This document shows, in pieces, positions 45,984 to 54,139 of a DNA stretch of 64,000 bases; the first letter of the stretch is position 1, and every line of letters begins with the position of its first letter. Source of the DNA: an uncultured Verrucomicrobiota bacterium. Its GTDB lineage: Bacteria > Verrucomicrobiota > Kiritimatiellia > Kiritimatiellales > Tichowtungiaceae. A program made the position numbers and the translations under genes. The DNA lies in NCBI GenBank assembly GCA_903826865.1, contig CAIKGD010000016.1, forward strand, positions 25,885 to 89,884, in the 5' to 3' direction. Below the pieces are notes generated by a model. The model worked only from the letters and a program-made list of their open reading frames with translations, was not told the origin of the DNA and searched no databases.

Positions 45984-47924
45984 CTACTTGACGATCTTCT
46001 TGCAGCCGGAAGCGTCCACCTGACTGGCGGTGACGAAAATCAGCAGATTGCGTTTCACGCTGCGTTCGCCTTCTGAGCGGAAGAGGCGGCCAAGCAGCGG
46101 AATTTTTCCAAGGATTGGAACGCTGTCCTTGAAGGTTTCAAGCTGTTCTTTGATCAGCCCGCCCATCGCGATGGTACTGCCGTCTTCGATTGTTATGGTC
46201 GTGTCCACCTTGCGGGTTTTAAAAACCGGACGGCGGGCAATCAGGCGGTCGGCGTTAACGGTGCGGCTTTCTTCGCGGCGGGTTAAAAAGTCGATCAGGT
46301 TATTATTGGCCGGCGTATCGCTGTTCATGTCCAGCGTTTCGTCCCCGTATTCGGGCCAAATCGTGCTGACATGCTGTTCGTCAAAGCCTGCCAGTTCGCG
46401 GATTTCCGGCGCGAGCTTCATGTTGATAATTCCGTTTTCCGGATCAAGCGAAGGGGTGACTTCCAGCATAACCCCGGTTTTTTGTTCTTCATAATTCAGG
46501 GGGACAAGGGCGGGCGGCGCATAACGTTCCATTTCGACATCGTAGCCCGTCGGGAACCAATGAACTTCACCGACATGAATGCGGGCGGTTTCTCCGCTCT
46601 TGGTGAGGATCTTCGGCGCGGAAAGCAGGTCGGAACCGGCGGTACGTTCCAGCGCGCGGATGAGCAGGTCTATTTTCAGGTTGCCTTTTACTTTCTGAAT
46701 CAGCAGTTCACCGGCTGTTCCAATCATGCCGGCGCCGGTTGGAGCGGCCGCAGCGCCGGCATAAGTATTGAACGAGGTTGCGCGGCCGGCGGCATTCACC
46801 GGCGCGCTGAACGCCTCCTGACCGGCGCGCAGGCTGTCTGTGAAAAGATGCTGTCCGCCCGGCATGGTCCAAACATCGGAAGTGATGTTCTCGCCGGGCG
46901 TTCCGATCGTCCAGTCGAAGCCGAGTTCATCCAAAGCGCCCTGTGAAACCTCAATAAATTTGGTTTCAATTTCGACCTGCCGCGAACACTCCTCAAGCGC
47001 CTTGCGGTTATAGCGGGCAAGCAGCTCGGTTATCTTTTCAACATGCTTCGGTATATTGCGCACCAGCAGCACATTAAACTCCGGATTATATCGTGCGCTC
47101 GCACCGGACGGGAAGGGCACCGTACTGAAAAAACTGCGCACATCCGGCAGCCCGCCGGACGGTTCGCCGGCACGTGCGGCCATTTTGCTGCCGACCGGCG
47201 GCATCACATCGAATTCCACTGACACCATTTGCTGCGGCGGGTCATAGTTAACGGGAGTCAGGCTGACCATCCCCGGGCCGATTTCATATTTCATGCCCGA
47301 CATCTGCGTGACGACATCCAGCGTTTCGAGCACGGAAAGGTCGGCTCCGGAAAAGGTGATGAATGGCAGTTGAGTCTCAGAAGCGCCAAAGACAACCAGA
47401 TTGACGCCTTTGTGCTCAGGGTCGAGATTGCGGCATAGAGCAGAAACCTCCAGCACCACTTGCTGAATGGCAGCATCCTGAAACGCAAGAACCGGAAGGC
47501 GGAGGCTTTCCAGCTTGTTGTGCAAAGCGGCAGCTTGTTTCGCGTCCGCCTCCGGTTCACGAGCGATTGCGGCCTCCGGCGCGGCCCCCGCTGCTTTTGG
47601 AGTGTTCCAGGCCGCCTGTACGTTTTCCAGCATCCGGGCGCGGGTCGTGTTGTAACTTTTTGTTTCGCGTCCGGCCTTTTTTTCCGCAATGCGCCGGAGC
47701 CAGCTGATCGCGGCGGTATTATACGGGTCGTTTTGGAGCGCGGCCTCGAAGAACCTCTGGGCGCCGTCCCAGTCGTCATCAGCATAAGCGGCTTTCCCGC
47801 TCGAGATATATGCCTCGGCATTGATCGGTTCCGCCGGTGCAACAGCGGCGGTATCACCTTGCGCAGAGGCGGCAATCCACATCAAGACGAGCGCGACGGA
47901 CAAACGGCTGAAGATTTTTTTCAT
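45984..47924 (-). CDS. secretin (type II secretion / pilus GspD-PilQ family)
   Basis: The 646-aa protein has a signal peptide and a short TPR-like region (AYADDDWDGAQRFFEAALQ). An N-domain/KH-like region with NVLLVRNIPKHVEKITELLARY follows, then the secretin beta-barrel ending TTITIEDGSTIAMGGLIKEQ and LGKIPLLGRLFRSEGE, the family signature. Secretins form outer-membrane gates. The partner ATPase and inner-membrane genes are not nearby. GGGAGC precedes the ATG. The next gene is the 964-aa exported protein. Confidence 0.92.
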   Translation of the reverse strand: MKKIFSRLSVALVLMWIAASAQGDTAAVAPAEPINAEAYISSGKAAYADDDWDGAQRFFEAALQNDPYNTAAISWLRRIAEKKAGRETKSYNTTRARMLENVQAAWNTPKAAGAAPEAAIAREPEADAKQAAALHNKLESLRLPVLAFQDAAIQQVVLEVSALCRNLDPEHKGVNLVVFGASETQLPFITFSGADLSVLETLDVVTQMSGMKYEIGPGMVSLTPVNYDPPQQMVSVEFDVMPPVGSKMAARAGEPSGGLPDVRSFFSTVPFPSGASARYNPEFNVLLVRNIPKHVEKITELLARYNRKALEECSRQVEIETKFIEVSQGALDELGFDWTIGTPGENITSDVWTMPGGQHLFTDSLRAGQEAFSAPVNAAGRATSFNTYAGAAAAPTGAGMIGTAGELLIQKVKGNLKIDLLIRALERTAGSDLLSAPKILTKSGETARIHVGEVHWFPTGYDVEMERYAPPALVPLNYEEQKTGVMLEVTPSLDPENGIINMKLAPEIRELAGFDEQHVSTIWPEYGDETLDMNSDTPANNNLIDFLTRREESRTVNADRLIARRPVFKTRKVDTTITIEDGSTIAMGGLIKEQLETFKDSVPILGKIPLLGRLFRSEGERSVKRNLLIFVTASQVDASGCKKIVK

Positions 47925-48035
47925 ATAGCTCCCGACTTTTTAAACACGGTTAAAACTTACTAAAAATAAATTGTTTAAACACAAATAAGCAAGAAGTTAT
48001 CGCCGGCTGCGCAAAAATAAATGATGGCGGGCCGG

Positions 48036-48064
48036 TTGATTTTCGTATTGGGAAGTGATAGCTT
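48036..48064 (+). promoter_or_regulatory. possible promoter for tRNA-Ser
   Basis: TTGATT (48036-48041) and TAGCTT (48059-48064) are spaced by 17 bp and end 18 bp before the tRNA. The -10 match is weak. Confidence 0.35.
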
Positions 48065-48082
48065 GCCCGCCCCTTTAAATGC

Positions 48083-48170
48083 GGAGGAGTGGCTGAGTGG
48101 CTGAAGGCGCGCGACTCGAAATCGTGTGTACCGCAAGGTACCGGGGGTTCAAATCCCTCCTCCTCCGCCA
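48083..48170 (+). tRNA. tRNA-Ser (CGA)
   Basis: This class II tRNA has acceptor GGAGGAG/CTCCTCC, anticodon loop CTCGAAA (anticodon CGA), a long variable arm (GTACCGCAAGGTAC) and T-arm GGGTTCAAATCCC. CCA is encoded at 48168-48170. Confidence 0.95.
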
Positions 48171-48522
48171 GTCTTCTTTGCAGCAGAGCAGATGATCGAA
48201 ATATGGGCGGCGTTACTTAAGGTCGTTCGCCGGCGGGCTATTCTTGTGCTTCTTTTTAAAAACCAGCCAGAGCTGAAAACGAATCCGCTGCCAAAAGGAC
48301 GGCTTAGCGATGCGCGAACAGGCCGATGGCGCTTTCATGTAATCTCTGTCGTAAATTCCCACGGCCGAATGATTTCAACTCGGGGCATATTCCGCAAGCG
48401 AATCTTTGCGCGGCAGCACCTTACACGGGGATTAATTTTCTTTAATAATATTCCTATTTGAGAGCAATTCGGGCATTATCCATCGGCAAGTCCAAATACA
48501 ATTAAACGAAAACAGGTTAACA
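48171..48522. other. 352-bp gap with no supported feature
   Basis: I see no credible gene, hairpin or repeat here. The ORF at 48126-48461 overlaps the tRNA and has no ribosome-binding site or recognisable composition. The right third is AT-rich and may carry the promoter of the small membrane protein. Confidence 0.5.
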
Positions 48523-48786
48523 ATGCTTCCGATGGGCGACAGAGTACCGATGTTCAAGTTGCGACCGTATCGAGGAATGCTATGGGGCGCATTGTTTGCT
48601 TTTGTTGTTGGCGGATTGCTTTCTGCGTATTTTTTCATAGAAGACAGCTACTGCACGGCAACCCATCGCGGTCTTTTTGTTCTGATTATCACGCTGATTC
48701 TTACGACATTGCTGATTATTGTGGCTTTTTCGCGCTACGGGTTTCGCCACCTCCGGCACCATCGTCCCGGCTATAAACGCGGCTGA
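48523..48786 (+). CDS. small membrane protein (two TM segments)
   Basis: The 87-aa protein has two hydrophobic helices (GALFAFVVGGLLSAYFFI and LFVLIITLILTTLLIIVAF) separated by a short loop with Cys, and a basic C-terminus (RHLRHHRPGYKRG). It is probably an inner-membrane hairpin protein of unknown function. An alternative ATG at 48550 would give 78 aa. It stands alone between tRNA-Ser and tRNA-Thr. Confidence 0.6.
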   Translation: MLPMGDRVPMFKLRPYRGMLWGALFAFVVGGLLSAYFFIEDSYCTATHRGLFVLIITLILTTLLIIVAFSRYGFRHLRHHRPGYKRG

Positions 48787-48790
48787 GGAT

Positions 48791-48818
48791 TTGACTTTTT
48801 CCCGGCTTCCCACATAAT
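48791..48818 (+). promoter_or_regulatory. promoter for tRNA-Thr
   Basis: TTGACT (48791-48796) and CATAAT (48813-48818), spaced by 16 bp, end 17 bp before the tRNA. Confidence 0.55.
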
Positions 48819-48835
48819 CCCGCCTCTTTTCAAAC

Positions 48836-48910
48836 GCCGGCGTAGCTCAGTGGTAGAGCAGCTGATTTGTAATCAGCTGGTCGGGGGTTCAAATCCCTCC
48901 GCCGGCTCCA
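48836..48910 (+). tRNA. tRNA-Thr (UGU), integration site
   Basis: The acceptor GCCGGCG/CGCCGGC, D-arm, anticodon loop TTTGTAA (TGT, Thr) and T-arm GGGTTCAAATCCC are all present, with encoded CCA at 48908-48910. An integrase gene lies directly downstream in the same orientation, so the 3' half of this tRNA is the probable attachment site. Confidence 0.96.
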
Positions 48911-48926
48911 GTCTTAGCATTTGATG

Positions 48927-48956
48927 AACAGCACTTTGCAAAAGGTGCTGTTTTTG
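48927..48956 (+). terminator. intrinsic terminator after tRNA-Thr
   Basis: The inverted repeat AACAGCAC...GTGCTGTT is followed by a T-rich run (TTTTTGTTTTT). It isolates the tRNA transcript from the integrase. Confidence 0.8.
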
Positions 48957-49066
48957 TTTTTCCGCCTCGTTCGGTCCGACTTCGGGGGAAACTTCGGGTT
49001 TGGCCGGTTGATTCGCCCTGTTTGATTAAGGGCATTTCATATGAACGCAAAATAAGGAGGCTGAAA

Positions 49067-50416
49067 ATGGGACTGGAAATTACACGGAAGAAAGACGGAT
49101 CACTTCGGGCAAAATGGTGGTACGGGCGGTTCGAAATAAACGGGAAATCAACCTGCGTTAATCTCGGGATAGAGATTAAAGGCGAGATTCCTGAAACGCT
49201 CAAAATGCGCGGAGATTCGCTCTTTGAGCATTCCCGAATGAAGGCTCAGGTTAAGCTCGAAGAACTGCGGAGCGAGGCACACAGCCGCAAATCGGCGGCG
49301 CATCATCTGGAAGAACTTTATGAGATTAAGTCAGGAGAAGGGCTTACGCAGATTCCTTTGACCGAAATGGAAATACGGTGGGCGTTTCTGCCTGCTAAAA
49401 AAACGCGTACGGAAAAGGCAGAGACGGCCCAGAAAGCAAATATCCGCGAGTTCCGCGAGGTTATGCAGGCAAAGTATCCGGCCGTCAAAAATATGTCACA
49501 GGTCTCCCGTCCCATGGTGCTGGCCTGGCTGACAACCCTGAACGAGCGCAAGCTGTCTGGCGCCAGCTACAACGTGAAGCTCTCCGTCATGCGAGGGCTG
49601 TTTGAGCAGCTTGGTCACGATGCCGGGATTCTGAAAAATCCTTTCGCGGGTATCCCGCACCGGTCTCTGCGCACTGTCCACCGCCAGCCGTTCTCGGAAA
49701 AGGAGTTGAATGACATTCTTGAGCACTGCGACGCCATCATCCGCCCCGTTGTTCTGACGGCCATGTGCACAGCCATGCGACGTGGCGACTGCTGCAAACT
49801 CAAATGGGAATCGATCGATATAAAAAACGGGTTCATTTCCGTAAAAACTTCGAAGACCGGCGAAATGGCTGAAATCCCGTTATTCCCGCTGTTGCGGGCC
49901 GAATTGGCGAACCGTCCGCGGGACAGTGAGTATGTCTTTCCTGAAGCTGAGGAAATGTATCGCACCAATGATCACGGTCTCACATGGCGGTTTAAGAAAG
50001 TTTTGCGTGATGCGGGTATCAAAAACATCCGGACGGTAAATGAGAACGCCAGCCAGAAAGCCAGCGTGAAGGATTTCCACTCCCTGCGGACGACATGGAT
50101 CACCATGGCGCTGACCGCCGGAGTGCCGATGGAACTGGTACGGCGCGTCACCGGTCATTCCACTGTCGAAGTCGTCTTGAAGCACTACTTCCGCCCGAAG
50201 CGTGAGGAATTCCGCCACGCGCTGGAATCTTCATTGCCGAAAGCGCTGACCGGCGGCATCGAAGAACGCTTTGATCTCCCTCAGGCGGTATTGGATCTCG
50301 GTAAAGAGGCGGAATCGTTGCAACCGGAAGAGGTCGTAAAAAAATTCAAGGCGTTGGTCGAAACTGTCGCCCGAATGACGGATGAGGAAAAAGCCGCCGC
50401 CGTCATCGCCGCCTGA
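49067..50416 (+). CDS. int: tyrosine recombinase / integrase
   Basis: The 449-aa protein has an N-terminal Arm-binding region, a core-binding SAM-like domain (VLAWLTTLNERKLSGASYNV) and the catalytic domain. The catalytic domain has Arg in CTAMRRGDCCKL, the H-x-x-R box HSLRTTWI, His in VTGHST and the nucleophile Tyr in KHYFRP. AGGAGG lies 7 nt before the ATG at 49067, which decides the start against 49022. Position and orientation next to tRNA-Thr support site-specific integration there. Confidence 0.94.
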   Translation: MGLEITRKKDGSLRAKWWYGRFEINGKSTCVNLGIEIKGEIPETLKMRGDSLFEHSRMKAQVKLEELRSEAHSRKSAAHHLEELYEIKSGEGLTQIPLTEMEIRWAFLPAKKTRTEKAETAQKANIREFREVMQAKYPAVKNMSQVSRPMVLAWLTTLNERKLSGASYNVKLSVMRGLFEQLGHDAGILKNPFAGIPHRSLRTVHRQPFSEKELNDILEHCDAIIRPVVLTAMCTAMRRGDCCKLKWESIDIKNGFISVKTSKTGEMAEIPLFPLLRAELANRPRDSEYVFPEAEEMYRTNDHGLTWRFKKVLRDAGIKNIRTVNENASQKASVKDFHSLRTTWITMALTAGVPMELVRRVTGHSTVEVVLKHYFRPKREEFRHALESSLPKALTGGIEERFDLPQAVLDLGKEAESLQPEEVVKKFKALVETVARMTDEEKAAAVIAA

Positions 50417-50445
50417 GCAGGGAGGTGAAACAAGGTGAGCAGAGC

Positions 50446-50459
50446 CCCGTTTGATTTTT
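50446..50459 (+). repeat. 14-bp direct repeat, left flank of cargo operon
   Basis: CCCGTTTGATTTTT recurs exactly at 61048-61061. Both copies are followed by a GTGG word, an A-run and a T-run, so the similarity extends imperfectly over about 50 bp. The two copies bracket the four-gene operon. The 176-bp gap holding this copy contains no other feature apart from a possible 14-codon GTG frame. Confidence 0.6.
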
Positions 50460-50592
50460 CGTGGTTTTTGGAAAAATAATTCAGAATATTTTTTGTGCTC
50501 AAAAAAGAAACGCCCCAAAGGGAGTGGCAATGGCTGAAAGAAATCGGTAAAACGAGTTCCATCTTTAGAACTTTGAACCGGAGTAGGAATAC

Positions 50593-53500
50593 ATGGCGCA
50601 AACAGATAGACAGAAGGCGGTTCTGGAAATCCTTCAGAATTTGCGCAATTTAGACGGCCTGAAGAGGCTTTTCTGGGAAGAACTGAACTACGAGCGTGAA
50701 AACAAGCCGCTCAGCATTCGCAACTGGCCGGAGAGCGCGAAGGAATGCCTTGCCGAAGACCCGGTTCTTTTCGCCGGTGGCGGTGAAGGCGGCGACTTTC
50801 ATGTGGTGTACTGCCGTCTGGCTTCAAAGGATTTAAGCCGCGGGCTTCAACGCCCGGTGGTGAACCAGTTGCTCAAGGATCATCCTTACGCCCTGTTTGT
50901 CTTCTCGAACAAGGATCAATCCGCCTGGCACTTCCTGAATGTTAAATTTGATGAAAAGGCGGAGAACAGACGGCTTTTCCGCAGAATTACGGTCAGGCCG
51001 GGTGCCGGACTGCGCACGGCAACCGAACGCGTTCAACTGCTGGATTTGGCCGGGATCAGTCCCGAATTATTCGGCATCTCGCCGCTGGCGATTCAAGGCC
51101 AATGCGATACGGCGTTCGATGTTGAAGCGGTCACCAAAGATTTCTTCCGCGAAATTGCCAACTGGTACTTCTGGGCGCTGAAAAACGTCCAGTTCCCGAA
51201 AGATGCGCCCAAGGAAGCGGACGGCCACGACCATATCAGCGTCATCCGCCTCATCACGCGCCTGATCTTCTGCTGGTTCCTGAAAGAAAAAGGGCTCATC
51301 CCGGAAACGCTGTTCGACGAGCGGATGCTTGCCAAGACGCTGACCGGCTTTGAGCCGACCAAGGCCGACGAAAAGGAGTCCGTTTTTTACCGTGCCATCC
51401 TGCAGAATCTCTTTTTCGCCACACTCAATACCGAAATGGATAAACGCGGCTGGACGAAGGAAGAGCAGAATTTCATGGCGCACAGCCTCTACCGTCACCG
51501 CGACTGTTTCAGCGAGCCGAAATCGGCGCTCGATCTGTTCAAAGAGATCCCGTTCCTCAACGGCGGACTGTTTGAATGTCTCGATAAAGACCTCGGCGAA
51601 AACGCCAAACCGCGCTATGTCCGCATCGACGGATTCTCTCGGCGCGAAGACAGTCAGCCCGTTGTACCGGATTTCCTTTTCTTCGGCCCCGAGCGCGAAA
51701 TGGATTTGAGCGAGGACTATGGCGACAAGAAGTTTAAAAAAGTCCGGGTACGTGGGCTGATTGACACACTCCAGCGCTACCACTTTACGATTGAGGAAAA
51801 CACGCCGATTGAGCAGGAAGTCGCGCTCGACCCGGAACTGTCCGGCAAGGTGTTTGAAAACCTGCTGGCGGCCTACAATCCGGAAACCGGTGCAACCGCC
51901 CGCAAGCAGACCGGCTCGTTCTACACCCCGCGCGAGATCGTCAACTACATGGTGGACGAGGCGCTCATCGCCTGTCTGAAAGAAAAATTAACCACGGAAC
52001 ACACTGAAAACACGGAAAAGAAATTGAGGCATCTCTTTGCCTACAACGACGAGCCGCACCGATTTACCTCAAAGGAAGTCGAGGCGCTGATCGCCGCCAT
52101 TGACAGCCTGAAGACGATTGACCCGGCGGTCGGTTCCGGCGCGTTTCCGATGGGTATTTTGCACAAGCTGGTTTTCATCCTCGGCAAGCTAGACCCGCGC
52201 AACGAGAAATGGAAGGAACGGCAGATTGCCCGCGTCCGCGACACAATGAAGGTGGCGGAAAAGATTGATGATGCCACGGCCCGCGAACGCGCCGTGCAGG
52301 AACTGGGACAGCAGATTACCGGCATCACCGAAGCCTTTGAGCGCAACGAACTGGATTACGGCCGCAAGCTCTACCTGATTGAAAACTGCATTTACGGCGT
52401 GGATATCCAGCCCATCGCCGTCCAGATCTCCAAGATGCGCTTCTTCATCTCGCTCATCGTGGATCAGAAGATTGACGACACCTTACCCAATCGCGGGGTT
52501 CGCCCGCTGCCGAATCTGGAAACCAAGTTTGTCGCCGCCAATACGCTGATTGGTGTGAACCGGCCCGGCCAGCAACTATTGCGCAACCGCGACATAGACA
52601 CGAAGGAAGCCGAACTGCGCGACGTGCGCCGGAGGCACTTTCTCGCCCGGAATCTCCGCGACAAACGCAAATGCCGTGACGACGATGCCCGGCTCCGCAC
52701 CGAAATTGCCGAACTGCTCAAAGGCGACGGCTGGGACACCGCCACCGCCCGCAGGCTCGCCTCATGGAATCCTTACGACCAGAACGCCTCCGCCGATTTC
52801 TTTGACCCGGAATGGATGTTCGGCCTCACGAGCGGTTTCGATGTGGCGGTCGGAAACCCGCCCTATGGCGCGGAAATTGCGCCCGATGTTCAGCTGCTAA
52901 TTGCTCGGCTTTATACACATCAAAACAGCCCGACAGACAGCTATCTGCTCTTCATGGAGAAAGCCCATCAACTGCTGAATCCTAATGGGGTGGTAAGTTA
53001 TATCGTTTCGAACACATGGTTGCCATCGCTTACATTCCAGAAAATCAGACGGTTTCTTACTTCGTCATTTGTTTGGCGCAGCTTGCTTGTTATTCGCACA
53101 AAAGTGTTTGCTGCCGTAGTTGACACCAATGTGTTTTTGTTTCAGAAATCGAAGCCGCAACCAAACGGCGTGTTGCCAATTCATTTCTTCACCTCAGAGG
53201 GAGTGCAGTTTGCTCATAATTTACCATGGGCAGAGATCCCCAAAAACGGGGACGCAATTAACGTGATTTTTAATCCAGCGGCCCAGACTCTCTTCCGTAA
53301 GATGAGGACGGCCAGCAAATTATTGAAGGACATAGCGAGTGTTTATAACGGCGTGAAGCCTTTCGAGAAAGGAAAGGGACACCCACCTCAAACCGCAAAG
53401 ACCATGCGAGACAAACCGTTCGTGGTTGAAGGTTGCAATAAACCATCGGGAAGGCATTGGATGCCGCTTTTGCGCGGCAGCTTAATTCATCGGTATATAA

Positions 53501-54036
53501 CGTATTGGAACAAGGATTCATGGATACAATATGGTGAATGGCTCGCGGCGCCGCGTGACTCTGCTATTTTTGAAGCACCTGAAAAACTTTTGGTTCGGCA
53601 AACGAGCGATTCTATCATCGCAACACACGGAATCGCGGGCTTCATCGCGAGAGACAATCTTCATATTATTTTGCCCTCTGGTGAATCCGATTTGATGTTC
53701 TTGCTCGGAGTATTGAATTCCCGAGCCATAGATTTTCTCTATTCCTTTATCAACCCCGAAAAGGGTGAAGTTCTCGCCCAAGTAAAAAAGAACCACGTTG
53801 AGGAACTTCCGATTCCTAACGCGACCGCTACGCAGAAGAAAGCGATTAGATATTCTGTCAAAACCATTCTCGCCGCGAAAAAAAAAGATGTGGACGCCGA
53901 CACATCGGAATTGGAGCGGGAGATCGACGAACAGGTTTACGCTTTGTACGGGCTGACGGCGGAGGAGATCAAGATTGTTGACCCGGCCTTCGTTCCGTCA
54001 GGAGGAACTCCGGCGGGCAAGGGAACGACAAAATGA
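50593..54036 (+). CDS. Eco57I-like N6-adenine methyltransferase / type IIG-like protein
   Basis: The 1147-aa protein has a central adenine-MTase: motif I TIDPAVGSGAFPMGIL near residue 509 and motif IV VGNPPYGAEI near residue 755. The C-terminal third looks like an Eco57I-type target-recognition domain (PSGESDLMFLLGVLNSRAID). The N-terminal 430 residues include FYTPREIVNYMV just before the MTase; I cannot see a clear PD-(D/E)xK nuclease there. It may be modification-only or a type IIG enzyme. Residues near 466 (TTEHTENTEK) are the in-frame translation of a dispersed word repeat. It is the first gene of the cargo operon. Confidence 0.85.
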   Translation: MAQTDRQKAVLEILQNLRNLDGLKRLFWEELNYERENKPLSIRNWPESAKECLAEDPVLFAGGGEGGDFHVVYCRLASKDLSRGLQRPVVNQLLKDHPYALFVFSNKDQSAWHFLNVKFDEKAENRRLFRRITVRPGAGLRTATERVQLLDLAGISPELFGISPLAIQGQCDTAFDVEAVTKDFFREIANWYFWALKNVQFPKDAPKEADGHDHISVIRLITRLIFCWFLKEKGLIPETLFDERMLAKTLTGFEPTKADEKESVFYRAILQNLFFATLNTEMDKRGWTKEEQNFMAHSLYRHRDCFSEPKSALDLFKEIPFLNGGLFECLDKDLGENAKPRYVRIDGFSRREDSQPVVPDFLFFGPEREMDLSEDYGDKKFKKVRVRGLIDTLQRYHFTIEENTPIEQEVALDPELSGKVFENLLAAYNPETGATARKQTGSFYTPREIVNYMVDEALIACLKEKLTTEHTENTEKKLRHLFAYNDEPHRFTSKEVEALIAAIDSLKTIDPAVGSGAFPMGILHKLVFILGKLDPRNEKWKERQIARVRDTMKVAEKIDDATARERAVQELGQQITGITEAFERNELDYGRKLYLIENCIYGVDIQPIAVQISKMRFFISLIVDQKIDDTLPNRGVRPLPNLETKFVAANTLIGVNRPGQQLLRNRDIDTKEAELRDVRRRHFLARNLRDKRKCRDDDARLRTEIAELLKGDGWDTATARRLASWNPYDQNASADFFDPEWMFGLTSGFDVAVGNPPYGAEIAPDVQLLIARLYTHQNSPTDSYLLFMEKAHQLLNPNGVVSYIVSNTWLPSLTFQKIRRFLTSSFVWRSLLVIRTKVFAAVVDTNVFLFQKSKPQPNGVLPIHFFTSEGVQFAHNLPWAEIPKNGDAINVIFNPAAQTLFRKMRTASKLLKDIASVYNGVKPFEKGKGHPPQTAKTMRDKPFVVEGCNKPSGRHWMPLLRGSLIHRYITYWNKDSWIQYGEWLAAPRDSAIFEAPEKLLVRQTSDSIIATHGIAGFIARDNLHIILPSGESDLMFLLGVLNSRAIDFLYSFINPEKGEVLAQVKKNHVEELPIPNATATQKKAIRYSVKTILAAKKKDVDADTSELEREIDEQVYALYGLTAEEIKIVDPAFVPSGGTPAGKGTTK
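51988..52020 (+). repeat. intergenic-type word repeat inside the methylase gene
   Basis: The coding sequence contains TTAACCACGGAACACACTGA followed by AAACACGGAAAAG. This is the same ACACGGAA/ACCxCGxA word type found in the secA-Fic gap. It is 11 codons in frame and lies in a poorly conserved loop between the FYTPRE region and motif I. Confidence 0.55.
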
Positions 54037-54119
54037 ATTGGGTCAACGCCACGATCTTTGATGTCAAATCGCTGGACGCAACTGGAGAGATTGAAGACAA
54101 TCCGAACAAGAACGCATAG
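54033..54119 (+). CDS. possible 28-residue ORF coupled to the methylase
   Basis: An ATG overlapping the methylase stop (ATGA) opens a 28-codon frame, MNWVNATIFDVKSLDATGEI and eight more residues, ending TAG. Coupling and the soluble composition make translation plausible. It could be a micro-protein or the stump of a larger decayed gene. The next gene starts 20 bp later behind its own GGAGAGA site. Confidence 0.3.
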   Translation: MNWVNATIFDVKSLDATGEIEDNPNKNA

Positions 54120-54139
54120 GCAGAAACCGGAGAGAAGTC

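Noticed and set aside
48126-48461. 111-aa ORF after tRNA-Ser
   Set aside because: It begins inside the tRNA gene and has no supporting signal.
50830-50870. REP-like GCCGCGGGCTTCAACGCCCGG inside the methylase
   Set aside because: It has a palindromic look, but the stem is imperfect and the codons read smoothly; not enough to call a captured element.
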